From the NCBI GenBank assembly GCA_900545445.1, contig UQZH01000005.1, forward strand, positions 1 to 64,000: a stretch of DNA of 64,000 nt, given 5' to 3'. The stretch comes from an uncultured Collinsella sp. GTDB lineage: Bacteria > Actinomycetota > Coriobacteriia > Coriobacteriales > Coriobacteriaceae. Below are positions 8,992 through 17,223 of the stretch, piece after piece (within the stretch, counting starts at the first letter, position 1; every line of letters starts with the position of its first letter). A program made the position numbers and the translations under genes. A model generated the notes under the pieces. The model was not told where the DNA came from. It did no database searches and saw only the letters and a program-made list of their open reading frames with translations.

Positions 8992-9023
8992 CTCCTGATC
9001 ACGCCGACGGGCGCAAACAGGAG
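8992..9023 (-). promoter_or_regulatory. Leader hairpin overlapping the end of the 17-codon ORF
   Basis: CTCCTG pairs with CAGGAG, and inside them CGCC pairs with GGCG around a 4-nt loop. The leader ORF stop codon lies in the stem. The CTCCT arm is also complementary to the AGGAG of the downstream gene's RBS, so a switch between two pairings is possible. Confidence 0.4.
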
Positions 9024-9052
9024 CCCGGCATTCGTCTTGGTAAGCAATTCAT
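8999..9052 (-). CDS. 17-residue leader peptide upstream of the sulfhydrylase gene
   Basis: ATG at 9052 with AAAGGAGG seven bases upstream, one of the best ribosome-binding sites in the window. It encodes MNCLPRRMPGSCLRPSA and stops 62 nt before the sulfhydrylase start codon. It contains two Cys and two Met codons and its end overlaps a stable hairpin. Short Cys-containing leader ORFs before sulfur genes are known in Actinobacteria as translation-sensing attenuators; that this is one is inference. Confidence 0.5.
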   Translation of the reverse strand: MNCLPRRMPGSCLRPSA

Positions 9053-9209
9053 ATGCGGGCCTCCTTTCACATCCCGTTTCCGTGGTCGGCTTAATTACCT
9101 ACCGCCTTTGTGTGTTTTGAATAGTACGAGCATTGTTTCGCTCGGTCAATCACTTAAAAGCGCTAACCTGTTATCGGTTTTATAGATAGCAATCGCAAGG
9201 ACGGAGCCG

Positions 9210-10148
9210 ATGACCCTTCAGCAACTTCGTTTTCTGATCGCCGTGGCAGAGTCCGGCTCAATCAACGCCGCAGCTCAGCGCCTCTATACCGCTCAGTCCA
9301 ACATCTCAAACGCCGTCAAAAGCCTAGAGCAGGAACTCCACTTGGAAATCTTTACGCGCTCCAGCCGCGGCGTCACGCTCACCAACGACGGTACCGAGCT
9401 TTTGGGTTATGCGCGCCAGGTTGTAGAGCAGGCCGACATGCTCAAGGCACGCTACGAGGACGGCGGCACCCCGCAAGCCCGCCTTGCCATCTCGGCCCAG
9501 CACTACGCCTTTTCGGTCGAGGCCTTCGTCAACGTGGTCGAGCGCTGCCGCGACAGCAAGTTCGATTTCATCATGCGCGAGGCCACCACGTCGCAGATCA
9601 TCGATGACGTCCGCGCGTTTCGCAGCGACATCGGCATCCTCTACCTTGACGACTTTAACGCTCGCGTCTTGCAGAAAGCCTTTACCGACGCGCGCGCAAG
9701 CTTCCACCCCCTCTTTGACGCGAAGGTCCACGTATTCGTAAGTGAGCGCCACCCGCTTGCCCGCCGCCCACAGCTGTCCCTTGCCGACCTCACGCCCTAC
9801 ACCCGCTACAGCTTTGAGCAGGGCACCTCGAACTCCTTCTATTACGCCGAGGAGCCGTTTAGCTACATTCCCTGCGACCGCAACATCCGCGTGTCCGACC
9901 GCGGCACGCTCACCAACCTGCTCATCACCTCGAACGGCTACACCCTGTCGACCGGTGTCCTCTCCAACGAAATGCAATGGGGCATGGCATCGATTCCGCT
10001 GGCAGACGCCCCAACGATGCACGTAGGCTATATCATGCACGACGAGCGCAAGCCCTCTCCCCTGCTGCAGCAATACCTCGACGAGCTCGACCGCATCATC
10101 CGCGAAAGCCAGCCCTCGGTCAACGAGGCAAAAGCGATGGAACACTAG
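9210..10148 (+). CDS. LysR-family transcriptional regulator
   Basis: 312 residues. The N-terminal winged helix-turn-helix (residues 1-60) has the typical LRFLIAVAESGSINAAAQRL and SNISNAVKSLEQEL blocks; the rest is the two-lobed effector domain. AAGGACGGAG precedes the start. It is transcribed away from the sulfhydrylase gene with 273 nt between start codons, the usual arrangement for a LysR regulator and its target. The effector (such as O-acetylhomoserine or a sulfur compound) is not shown by the sequence. Confidence 0.88.
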   Translation: MTLQQLRFLIAVAESGSINAAAQRLYTAQSNISNAVKSLEQELHLEIFTRSSRGVTLTNDGTELLGYARQVVEQADMLKARYEDGGTPQARLAISAQHYAFSVEAFVNVVERCRDSKFDFIMREATTSQIIDDVRAFRSDIGILYLDDFNARVLQKAFTDARASFHPLFDAKVHVFVSERHPLARRPQLSLADLTPYTRYSFEQGTSNSFYYAEEPFSYIPCDRNIRVSDRGTLTNLLITSNGYTLSTGVLSNEMQWGMASIPLADAPTMHVGYIMHDERKPSPLLQQYLDELDRIIRESQPSVNEAKAMEH

Positions 10149-10211
10149 CCCGCAACGAACGCGGCGCTACAATGGACACCCACAAGAGAAGCACCCAGCG
10201 AAAGGAACCAT

Positions 10212-10697
10212 GTGAAGGTCATCATCTATACCGACGGCTCGGCCCGATCAAACCCGGGACGCGGTGGCTACGGCGCCGTGCTCAAATACACCAACCCCGC
10301 CGGCAAGACCTTCACCTCCGAGCTTTCGCGCGGCTACGCCAAGACGACCAACAACCGCATGGAGCTCATGGCGGTCATCGTGGCGCTCGAGGCGCTCAAC
10401 CGCCCCTGCGAGGTCGAAGTCCATTCCGACTCGCAATACGTCGTCAACGCCTTCAACAAGCACTGGATCGACGGCTGGAAAAAGCGCGGTTGGAAGACCG
10501 CCAACAAGCAGCCCGTCAAGAACCGCGACCTGTGGGAGCGTCTGCTCACCGCAAAGAGCAAGCATAAGGTTGAGTTTATCTGGGTTAAGGGCCACGCCGG
10601 CCACGAGCTCAACGAGCGCTGCGATGAGCTCGCCACCACGGCGGCCGACGGTGCCAACCTCGATATCGACACCGGCTTTAACGAGAACGACCTCTAG
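10212..10697 (+). CDS. rnhA: Ribonuclease HI
   Basis: 161 residues from a GTG start with AAAGGAA upstream. It cleaves the RNA strand of RNA-DNA hybrids. The catalytic acids D8 (YTDGS), E51 (NNRMEL), D73 (HSDSQYV) and D138 (NERCDELA) are all present, as is the basic [20 protein letters not shown] handle typical of E. coli-type enzymes. It lies 63 nt after the LysR gene. Confidence 0.95.
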   Translation: MKVIIYTDGSARSNPGRGGYGAVLKYTNPAGKTFTSELSRGYAKTTNNRMELMAVIVALEALNRPCEVEVHSDSQYVVNAFNKHWIDGWKKRGWKTANKQPVKNRDLWERLLTAKSKHKVEFIWVKGHAGHELNERCDELATTAADGANLDIDTGFNENDL

Positions 10698-10772
10698 CGG
10701 CGTTTTCGCGCGTTTCCCATGTCCCCACGCGCTACACTCATTCGTGTAGACCAAACAACGTAAGGGGACCGT

Positions 10773-11879
10773 ATGCTGCGCATCGCGACCATCGGCACAT
10801 CCATGATCACCGACGACTTTATCCATGTCGTCAACGCCAACGACCAAGCCACGTTTGTGGGCACGCTCTCGCGCGATGCCGATCGCGGCGCCGCCTTTAC
10901 CGCCGAGCGCGGTGGCGAGCGAAACTTTACCTCGCTCGACGAGCTCGCGGCGGCTGCCGACGTCGATGCCGTCTATATCGGCAGCCCCAACGTGCTTCAC
11001 TACGAGCAGGCCCTTGCCTGCATCGCCGGCGGCAAGCACGTCATCGTCGAGAAGCCCTTCTGCGCCACCGAGGCGCAGGCGCTGGAAGTCTTCCGCGCTG
11101 CCGAGGCAGCAGGTGTCGTGGCCCTCGAGGCCATGCGTCCCCTCCACGATCCCGCCTTCCACGCCATCGAGGACGCTCTGGGCGAGATTGCCCCCATCCG
11201 CCGCGCCTCATTGCGCTTTGGCAAATATTCCTCGCGCTACAACGAGATTCTCGCGGGACGCGCCACCAATATCTTCGACTGCAATATGGCATCGGGTTCC
11301 CTCATGGATATTGGCGTCTACACCGTCGAGCCCATGGTCGAGATTTTCGGCATGCCCTCCGGCCTTACGAGCATGACTACTCTGCTCGACCCCACCACGC
11401 AACAGCTCACGCACGGCCCCATCGACGGCTGCGGTTCCATCCTCGCCAGCTACGGCGGTGGCCGCATCTCCGTCGAGCTCGCGCACTCAAAAATTACGAA
11501 CGACCTGCTGCCCTCGCAGATCGAAGGCGAGCGTGGCACTATCCAGATCGACCATCTGTCCACGCCCCGCAACGTCCGCATCGACTATCGCGGCGACGTC
11601 GTACGCGGCTCGGCGACCGAGGCACCGCGCGAACAGAGCGACAACGGCCGCGTGCTCGACCTGCCCAAATCGAGCAACACCATGGAATACGAACTCGCGG
11701 ACTTTATCACCGCCATCGGCGGCATCGATAACGTCAAGGAAGAGATTTGGGAGACCCCGGCGGGACGTCACGAGCTTGGCCACTACCGCGATGTCACGCT
11801 CGTCTCACTGCGCATCATGGATGCCGTGCGTCAGCAGGCGGGTATCGCCTTCCCCGCTGACTCTAACAAGCAGGCATAG
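10773..11879 (+). CDS. Gfo/Idh/MocA-family oxidoreductase
   Basis: 368 residues with a Rossmann N-terminus and the family signature HVIVEKPFCATEAQA near residues 90-104, plus GSLMDIGVYTVEPM in the C-terminal domain. AAGGGG precedes the ATG. This is a second, unrelated copy of the family in the window. The substrate is unknown. A hairpin (CTACAC/GTGTAG at 10732-10749) lies just upstream. The acylphosphatase gene starts two bases after its stop codon, so the two are co-transcribed. Confidence 0.83.
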   Translation: MLRIATIGTSMITDDFIHVVNANDQATFVGTLSRDADRGAAFTAERGGERNFTSLDELAAAADVDAVYIGSPNVLHYEQALACIAGGKHVIVEKPFCATEAQALEVFRAAEAAGVVALEAMRPLHDPAFHAIEDALGEIAPIRRASLRFGKYSSRYNEILAGRATNIFDCNMASGSLMDIGVYTVEPMVEIFGMPSGLTSMTTLLDPTTQQLTHGPIDGCGSILASYGGGRISVELAHSKITNDLLPSQIEGERGTIQIDHLSTPRNVRIDYRGDVVRGSATEAPREQSDNGRVLDLPKSSNTMEYELADFITAIGGIDNVKEEIWETPAGRHELGHYRDVTLVSLRIMDAVRQQAGIAFPADSNKQA

Positions 11880-11881
11880 CG

Positions 11882-12292
11882 ATGGGTTTTTTCGACAAGC
11901 TTTTCTCGGGCGTCACCGGCGGCAGCCGCGAACCCCAAAAGCCCTCTGGCGTCGAGCTTGAGCTGCGCCGTAGGCTCACCGTGCTCGCAAGCGACGAGGC
12001 CACTCAAGACGCCCCGCAGCGCTATTTCCTGCGGTGGGAGGGACAGGTCCAGGGCGTCGGTTTCCGCTTCACCAACACCAACCTCGCACAGGCGCGCTCC
12101 CTCACCGGCTGGGTGCGCAATATGGAAGACGGCTCGGTTGAGATGGAGCTACAGGGCACGCCGGCAAACATCGTGTCTCAGCTCGAGGCGCTTCATGCCT
12201 CCTACGAGCGCATGGGAACGCGTTTTCGCCTCGCAGACGCCCAGACCCGAGCCCCACTTGCCAATGAAGACGGTTTCATTCCTCGTTATTAG
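11882..12292 (+). CDS. Acylphosphatase with N-terminal extension
   Basis: 136 residues; residues about 45-136 are an acylphosphatase domain, which hydrolyses carboxyl-phosphate bonds. The catalytic arginine is in GQVQGVGFRF and the catalytic asparagine in GWVRNMEDGSVEM. Typical enzymes are about 90 residues, so the first 45 (MGFFDKLFSGVTGGS onward) are an extra, mostly polar segment. It begins two bases after the oxidoreductase stop, with only a weak RBS, so it is probably translated by coupling. Confidence 0.85.
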   Translation: MGFFDKLFSGVTGGSREPQKPSGVELELRRRLTVLASDEATQDAPQRYFLRWEGQVQGVGFRFTNTNLAQARSLTGWVRNMEDGSVEMELQGTPANIVSQLEALHASYERMGTRFRLADAQTRAPLANEDGFIPRY

Positions 12293-12353
12293 TACTGTGT
12301 GCTAAATACGGTATCATTAACCTACGACCGTTGATAGAAAAGAGGCGAGGCGC

Positions 12354-12734
12354 ATGGCGGTGCAAAGAAGGAATACCAGGCAGCGAAAGCTGGTTCTTGA
12401 CGCTGTGCGCCAAAGCTATAACCATCCCACCGCCGACGAAATCTACAACGCCGTACGCGAACAGGATGACAAGATCAGCCGCGGTACGGTCTACCGCAAT
12501 CTCAATCTCTTGGCCGACGCCGGCGAGATCCTCTCCATCAAGACGCCGGGCGGCAGCCGCTTCGATCGCACCATCGAGCCGCACGCACATATCATCTGCA
12601 CCTCGTGCAGCCGCGTCATCGACGTACCGCTCCCCTTCGATGCCCAGCTCGACGCCAAGGCGTCCGAGCAAATCGGCTGGCACGTCACGTCGCACTACAC
12701 CATCTTCGAGGGTCTCTGCCCCGACTGCCGGTAG
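12354..12734 (+). CDS. Fur-family regulator, PerR-like
   Basis: 126 residues: winged-helix domain (1-75) with TADEIYNAVR and ISRGTVYRNLNLLADAGEI, then the dimer domain with two Cys pairs, C82-x2-C85 and C122-x2-C125, that hold structural zinc. The regulatory metal site fits PerR: H24, D71, H77, H79 and D90, with the same 6-2-11 spacing as D85, H91, H93 and D104 of Bacillus PerR. Asp at the last position favours a peroxide sensor over Fur, whose equivalent is Glu. Peroxide sensing by histidine oxidation is therefore inferred. The RBS (GAGGCGAGG) is good. The gene follows acylphosphatase by 61 nt. Confidence 0.8.
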   Translation: MAVQRRNTRQRKLVLDAVRQSYNHPTADEIYNAVREQDDKISRGTVYRNLNLLADAGEILSIKTPGGSRFDRTIEPHAHIICTSCSRVIDVPLPFDAQLDAKASEQIGWHVTSHYTIFEGLCPDCR

Positions 12735-12753
12735 CTCTTAGTGGCATGCCCGC

Positions 12754-12792
12754 AAATCTACTTGCCCATCCGCTACAGCAAAAAGTAGATTT
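12754..12792. terminator. Possible terminator between convergent regulator and HAD genes
   Basis: AAATCTACT and AGTAGATTT pair perfectly around a 21-nt loop. It is AT-rich and weak, but lies exactly between two converging genes. Confidence 0.4.
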
Positions 12793-12811
12793 CTAGGTAT
12801 GTCCCGAAAAC

Positions 12812-13609
12812 CTACTCGGCGAGCAGACGACGTAGCTCTTCTTCGACCGTGCGCACGTAGCGGACACGGTCGTTAATACCGCGCATGCTGGGATTGCAGC
12901 TCTCCATCAGATAGGGATGGCCCACGACGTTGAGCATGTCGCGATCGTTCTCATTGTCGCCAAACGCCATCATCTCATCGGGCGAAATCCCCAGGGCACG
13001 ACCGTAATCGGCAAGCGCGGAGCCCTTGCCCGAACCGAAACCGATAAAGTCCGTCCATTCGGTTCCCGACGTCATCACGTCGACACGGTCGCTAAAGAGG
13101 CGCTCGAAATACTCCAGGGCCGCCGGCTGATCCACCTCGGGCGTCTGGAAGGCAATCTTAATGACGTCCTCGTCGATGTCCTCGGGACGGTCGACCACCG
13201 CCACATCGCAGTGGACCTCATAGCGCAAATGGTCGACGAACGCATCGTTGCCGCTCATGGTGTAGAGGTGTCCCTCGCACGAAAGTGTCACGTCGGCATG
13301 GGGATACGCAACCACGGCATTCGCGATATCCATAGCAAGGCTACGCTCCATGGAACGCTTGACGACGGCACGCCCCTCGCTCATCACCAGGGCTCCGTTT
13401 TCGCATACATAGGCGAGCTCATCGGCCACCGGGGCAAACAGGTAGCGCAAGCTTGCATATTGACGGCCACTCGCCGGCATAAACACGATACCGCGACGAT
13501 GCAGCTCATCGATAAGTTCAAAGGCCTCGGAACGCGGCTCGCGCTCCCCCGGATGCAGCAACGTGCCGTCCAAATCGCATGCAATCAGCTTGATTCCCTC
13601 AAGACCCAT
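12812..13609 (-). CDS. Cof-type HAD-IIB phosphatase
   Basis: 265 residues from the ATG at 13609 (GGGGGA upstream). The N-terminal motif LIACDLDGTLLHPGE holds the nucleophile and acid aspartates; PASGRQYASLRYL is motif II; the C-terminal block MMAFGDNENDRDMLNVVGHPYLM is the Mg-binding motif. The cap domain is of the C2 type. Cof-type enzymes dephosphorylate sugar phosphates or cofactors; the substrate here is unknown. A longer in-frame opening upstream has no RBS and unusual composition and is rejected. Confidence 0.87.
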   Translation of the reverse strand: MGLEGIKLIACDLDGTLLHPGEREPRSEAFELIDELHRRGIVFMPASGRQYASLRYLFAPVADELAYVCENGALVMSEGRAVVKRSMERSLAMDIANAVVAYPHADVTLSCEGHLYTMSGNDAFVDHLRYEVHCDVAVVDRPEDIDEDVIKIAFQTPEVDQPAALEYFERLFSDRVDVMTSGTEWTDFIGFGSGKGSALADYGRALGISPDEMMAFGDNENDRDMLNVVGHPYLMESCNPSMRGINDRVRYVRTVEEELRRLLAE

Positions 13610-13637
13610 ATGCTTCCCCCAAAGCCTCCTATCAGCA

Positions 13638-13680
13638 GCAAGACGGACCTTGATTGGTCGCCCCTCAAAGCCCGTCTTGC
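13638..13680 (-). terminator. Hairpin after the UreE-like gene
   Basis: GCAAGACGG and CCGTCTTGC pair perfectly, with an inner GACC/GGTC pair. It starts about a dozen bases past the UreE-like stop codon. There is no T run, so it may slow rather than end transcription. Confidence 0.45.
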
Positions 13681-13692
13681 GCATATGCGCGC

Positions 13693-14271
13693 TTAGCCGC
13701 GCGCCTTCTTTACGATCGTAAAGTCGGGAGCCATACTCACGACGACATCCGCCGCGCTCGATGCAAAGCGTCGGCTGGCATCGAGCTCGCGTGTGACCAC
13801 CGAGAGCCGAACACCCTCGACACCCCGGAGTATGCGGCCCAAAACAGGCTGCACCGGCGTATACATGCGCACGGCATGCTCGTCCGAGTCGCCTCGGAAG
13901 AGCGGCGCATGCATGTTGCCGATCTCCCAGCACGCATGCGCGAGTGCAATCGGATCCATGCGGTCGACTTCGACCAAATAAACCTCGGCGCTGCGCAGGC
14001 GCACGACAACCGCCACGGGCACCACGCCCGAACGGTCAATGGCGAGCACGTCGCCATCGGCAAGACGACCGCCGTCGGCAGTATCCAGCCGAACACCGAT
14101 CGTGCGCCCCAGCTCCGTTACGCCCGCAAATGTGCGGGCATCGGCCTGGTCCCAATCGAGCAATAGCTCGTCAACTTCAAAGACGCCGCCCAACTTCCGG
14201 CGAAGCAGGAGTTCATAGGACGGATCGTTGAGATTTCCCAAGCATGTCGTCGAAACCAAGCGTTCAGGCAT
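13693..14271 (-). CDS. Orphan UreE-like metallochaperone
   Basis: 192 residues. The first half resembles the peptide-binding domain of UreE, the second the metal-binding domain, with LAHACWEIGNMHAPLF (near 110-125) matching the UreE block CYHLGNRHVPL and keeping the metal-binding histidine H121. The His-rich tail of some UreE proteins is absent, and the ACA..GN.H block is diverged. No urease subunit or other ure gene lies in the window. Its RBS (GAGG) is inside the end of the SlyD-like gene, three bases upstream, so the two are translationally coupled. Nickel handling is inferred from both families. Confidence 0.6.
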   Translation of the reverse strand: MPERLVSTTCLGNLNDPSYELLLRRKLGGVFEVDELLLDWDQADARTFAGVTELGRTIGVRLDTADGGRLADGDVLAIDRSGVVPVAVVVRLRSAEVYLVEVDRMDPIALAHACWEIGNMHAPLFRGDSDEHAVRMYTPVQPVLGRILRGVEGVRLSVVTRELDASRRFASSAADVVVSMAPDFTIVKKARG

Positions 14272-14274
14272 ACT

Positions 14275-14703
14275 CTAACCCTCGACCTCGACGAGCTCGA
14301 TATCAAAGTTGAGGTCCTTGCCGGCCAACTCGTGGTTGGCGTCGAGCGTCACGGCCTCGGGCGTTACGTCGATGACCACGGCGGGGACGGGCATGCCACT
14401 CGGCGTGGACAGGAAGAGCTTCATGCCCTTCTCGATCTGCTCGATGTTGGGAACCTGTTCGGCCGGGAAGGTAATAACCATCTCGGGATCGTGCTCGCCG
14501 TAGGCATCGGCAGCAGGAATGTGCACGGTCTTCTTCTCGCCCACCTGCATGTCGACCACGGCGGCGTCGAAGCCCTTGATCATCTGACCGGCGCCGCAGG
14601 TGAACTCCAGCGGCTCGCCGCGATCGTAGGAGCTATCGAACTGCGTGCCGTCGTCGAGCGTGCCGCGATAATGGGTCTTGACCTTCTTGCCCTGGTTGGA
14701 CAT
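14275..14703 (-). CDS. SlyD-type FKBP peptidyl-prolyl isomerase
   Basis: 142 residues from the ATG at 14703 (GGAGG five bases upstream). It keeps the FKBP fold (YRGTLDDGTQFDSSYDRGEPLEF) and the insert-in-flap chaperone loop typical of SlyD (AADAYGEHDPEMVITFPAEQVP), and ends in NHELAGKDLNFDIELVEVEG. The Cys/His-rich nickel tail of E. coli SlyD is missing. It would help proline isomerisation and folding; in other bacteria SlyD also delivers nickel to hydrogenase and works with metallochaperones. It is coupled to the UreE-like gene. Confidence 0.88.
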   Translation of the reverse strand: MSNQGKKVKTHYRGTLDDGTQFDSSYDRGEPLEFTCGAGQMIKGFDAAVVDMQVGEKKTVHIPAADAYGEHDPEMVITFPAEQVPNIEQIEKGMKLFLSTPSGMPVPAVVIDVTPEAVTLDANHELAGKDLNFDIELVEVEG

Positions 14704-14823
14704 GGTAACCTCCGTGATAAGGGCGGCGCACAACGCAGGCCGCCATGAACATATGGCGCTAACTATACCCTAGTCATACAATTCAAGGACAGTTTGCAAA
14801 GAAACGCTGCATCCGGAGGAACC

Positions 14824-15837
14824 ATGGCATATCCCGTATTTGACCTACATTGCGACACCGCCGACCGAATCGGCTGGGCCACGCTCGATCTCGACCTGCG
14901 CTTTACCGCCGGCACCGACGGTTATTTCCCCGGCGACGAAACGCATCCGCAAGATTTCGACCTCATCGAGGGCAACGCCTGCGCCATCTCGCTCGCAAAG
15001 ATCGGCAACACGCCGTGGGCACAGTGCTTCGCCACGTTTGTCCCCGACGAGATTCCCACCGCCCACGCCGCGCGCTTCCAGGCGCAAATCATGGCGCATA
15101 TGAGCGGCCAGGCAATGCTCAACCACGACCGCATGGTCAACGTACGCAGCGCCGCAGACATTCGCCCCGCGCTCAAGGACGGTAAGGTCGCTTGCATCCA
15201 CACCATCGAAAACGCCACGTTCTTTGCCGAGGACCCCGCGCTGATCGAGGTACTCAAGAGCCTAGGCGTACTCATGTCATCACTCAGCTGGAACGCGCAG
15301 GGACCGCTCGCGAGCGGGCACGATACCCACGCCGGCCTCACCGCCGCCGGCATCGAGGCACTTACGCAGATGGAGCACGTCGGCATGGTACTCGACGTCT
15401 CCCACCTCAACGATGAGTGCTTTGACGAGGTTGTCGCCCACGCCACGCGCCCCTTCGTCGCCAGCCACTCCAACTCCCGTGCGGTTTGCGGCGTCAAACG
15501 CAACCTTACCGACGACCAGTTCCGCACCATTCGCGACATGGGTGGCATCGTCGGCCTCAACTACTGCAGCGAGTTCCTATCCAACGACGTAACCGACAAG
15601 ACCGCCGCAGACGTCACCTTCGACCAGCTAGCGGCACATATCGAGCACTGGCTCGACCTGGGCGGCGAGGACGTCATCGCGCTCGGCGGCGACTGGGACG
15701 GCGCCACGGTGCCTGCTTTCCTCTCCGATGCCAGCAAGATGCCCGAGTTCCAGAACATGCTTTCCAAGCATTTTGGCAAGACCGTGATGCAGAAGCTCTG
15801 CAGTGACAACGCGCTTGCCTTCTTTGAGCGTTATTAA
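14824..15837 (+). CDS. Membrane dipeptidase (peptidase family M19)
   Basis: 337 residues from the ATG at 14824 (CCGGAGG upstream). It is a Zn-dependent amidohydrolase that splits dipeptides. The metal ligands can be placed: H9 and D11 (FDLHCDTADRI), the bridging Glu in CIHTIENATFF, and His in LDVSHLND and VASHSNSRAV. LGGDWDGATVP near the end is also typical. No signal peptide is seen, so it is probably cytoplasmic despite the family name. A palindrome separates it from the next gene. Confidence 0.9.
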   Translation: MAYPVFDLHCDTADRIGWATLDLDLRFTAGTDGYFPGDETHPQDFDLIEGNACAISLAKIGNTPWAQCFATFVPDEIPTAHAARFQAQIMAHMSGQAMLNHDRMVNVRSAADIRPALKDGKVACIHTIENATFFAEDPALIEVLKSLGVLMSSLSWNAQGPLASGHDTHAGLTAAGIEALTQMEHVGMVLDVSHLNDECFDEVVAHATRPFVASHSNSRAVCGVKRNLTDDQFRTIRDMGGIVGLNYCSEFLSNDVTDKTAADVTFDQLAAHIEHWLDLGGEDVIALGGDWDGATVPAFLSDASKMPEFQNMLSKHFGKTVMQKLCSDNALAFFERY

Positions 15838-15853
15838 TTTCACATCCCTTGAG

Positions 15854-15889
15854 CGGGCCGGCATGCCGAACGGTCGACATGCCGGCCCG
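15854..15889 (+). terminator. Hairpin after the dipeptidase gene
   Basis: A perfect 12-bp stem (CGGGCCGGCATG and complement) with a 12-nt loop, about 17 nt after the stop codon. No T run follows and the next gene is only 22 nt further, so it may only partly terminate. Confidence 0.5.
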
Positions 15890-15911
15890 TCCCCAATCTG
15901 AAGGACCGCTT

Positions 15912-16688
15912 TTGACGCAGCAATTTACGTTTTTCCTACCCCGACCGGATGGCACGTCCTTGCCCGTCGTCGTTACCAAAAAGCGCGTCAAGAACTTCAA
16001 CCTACGCGTCACATCGAGCGGTGAGGTCCACGCCAGCGCACCGATCGGCGCCAGCCGTGAGCGTATCGAAGCATTTGTGAAGCGCAACAGCGCCTGGATT
16101 ATCAGCCGACTTGCCCAGCGCGAGCAACGTCAGGCGACGGCGAGAGAGCCGCTCAGCCCCTCGTCCATCATTGCGCTTTGGGGCAAACCCATCACGGTAC
16201 AAGATGCGCTCGATCACAACTTTACATCACCCGCACCGCGGCCCAAGCAGGCCACCTTCGCAAGTTTTATGGGTACCGACGAATCGGACGAAGGCCCACA
16301 GGCCAAGCGGCGCGCAATCCTCGACGGCCTAACGTCCGACGAGCTCCAGACACGCATCGACCAACTCTATGCATCCGAGGTCACCGCAGCGCTACGCGAT
16401 ATGGTGCGCGCATACGAAATCGCAATGGGCGTCACCGTGGCCCGCGTTTCCGTACGTAGTATGAAAACGCGTTGGGGCTCATGCACGCCCAAATCCGGTG
16501 CCGTTCGCATCGCACGAGAACTTGCCGCCTACCCCGTCGAATGCCTCGACATGGTTGTCGCCCACGAGCTCGTCCACTTGCTCGAGCCAAGCCACAATCA
16601 GCGGTTTCACGCCCTGCTCGACACGTACTGCCCCAACAATAGAGCTCTGTCGCAGCGGCTCAAGCAGCCACCCATAGAGACGTATTAG
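15912..16688 (+). CDS. YgjP-like (M48/SprT-related) zinc metallopeptidase
   Basis: 258 residues from a TTG start at 15912, chosen because GAAGGA lies upstream and longer readings would begin in the preceding hairpin. The zinc site is VVAHELVHLLEPSHNQRFH (HExxH plus a downstream His), with the family blocks KTRWGSCTPKSGAVRIARELAAYP before it. It has a longer than usual acidic insert in the middle (about 100-145). Proteins of this family are soluble and of uncertain substrate. It converges on folB. Confidence 0.82.
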   Translation: MTQQFTFFLPRPDGTSLPVVVTKKRVKNFNLRVTSSGEVHASAPIGASRERIEAFVKRNSAWIISRLAQREQRQATAREPLSPSSIIALWGKPITVQDALDHNFTSPAPRPKQATFASFMGTDESDEGPQAKRRAILDGLTSDELQTRIDQLYASEVTAALRDMVRAYEIAMGVTVARVSVRSMKTRWGSCTPKSGAVRIARELAAYPVECLDMVVAHELVHLLEPSHNQRFHALLDTYCPNNRALSQRLKQPPIETY

Positions 16689-16694
16689 AACCGG

Positions 16695-17180
16695 TTAGCG
16701 CACGCGCTCAATCTCGACACCGCAACTTGCCAGGGGCAGGCCAACAGGAGCCCACGGCTTATCGAGCTTTATGCGCACACCAAGCAGCGAGGGATAGCGG
16801 CGCAGCAGCATCTGGGCTGTCCCCTCGGCTGCCGCCTCGATGAGTTTAAACGTATGCTCGCGCAGATAGCCATCGACATCGTGGCACACCGAGCCATAGT
16901 CAATCGAGGCGTCCAGGTTATCGTGCTCCCCCGCCGCGCGCAGGTCGGCATAGAGCACCAGAGAAACGATGAACTTCTGACCCAGCGCGTTCTCCTCGGG
17001 ATACACGCCATGGTTGGCAAAAACCTCAAGGCCGTCAATGACAATACGATCGGCATGGCGCAAATCGTCATAGCTCACGTGAGGCACCGCCGTCGCAGTA
17101 GAAATTTCACCCCTACCACGACGGGCGAGCTCAGCACCCTCAGTCTTGGTTGCATTCTCGGGCAGTTTCTTGTTACTCAT
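16695..17180 (-). CDS. folB: Dihydroneopterin aldolase
   Basis: 161 residues. From about residue 44 (RIVIDGLEVFANHGVYPEENALGQKF) it is a normal FolB, converting dihydroneopterin to hydroxymethyl-dihydropterin in folate synthesis. The catalytic glutamate lies in GVYPEEN and the lysine in IKLDKPWAP. The first 43 residues are an extra charged segment, but GAAGGAG before 17180 supports this start. It is the last gene of folE - HD hydrolase - folB. Confidence 0.88.
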   Translation of the reverse strand: MSNKKLPENATKTEGAELARRGRGEISTATAVPHVSYDDLRHADRIVIDGLEVFANHGVYPEENALGQKFIVSLVLYADLRAAGEHDNLDASIDYGSVCHDVDGYLREHTFKLIEAAAEGTAQMLLRRYPSLLGVRIKLDKPWAPVGLPLASCGVEIERVR

Positions 17181-17223
17181 CGCGATCGTCTCCTTCGTTT
17201 AGAACCCCGACCGCGCAAACTAA

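Noticed and set aside
8937..9209. SAM or other sulfur riboswitch before the sulfhydrylase gene
   Set aside because: No SAM-I, SAM-II or SAM-IV core could be traced; the leader ORF and hairpin explain the region better.
13610..13933. Extension of the HAD phosphatase by 108 codons
   Set aside because: No RBS, Cys/Arg-rich shadow composition, and the family starts at the DLDGT region, which fits the ATG at 13609.
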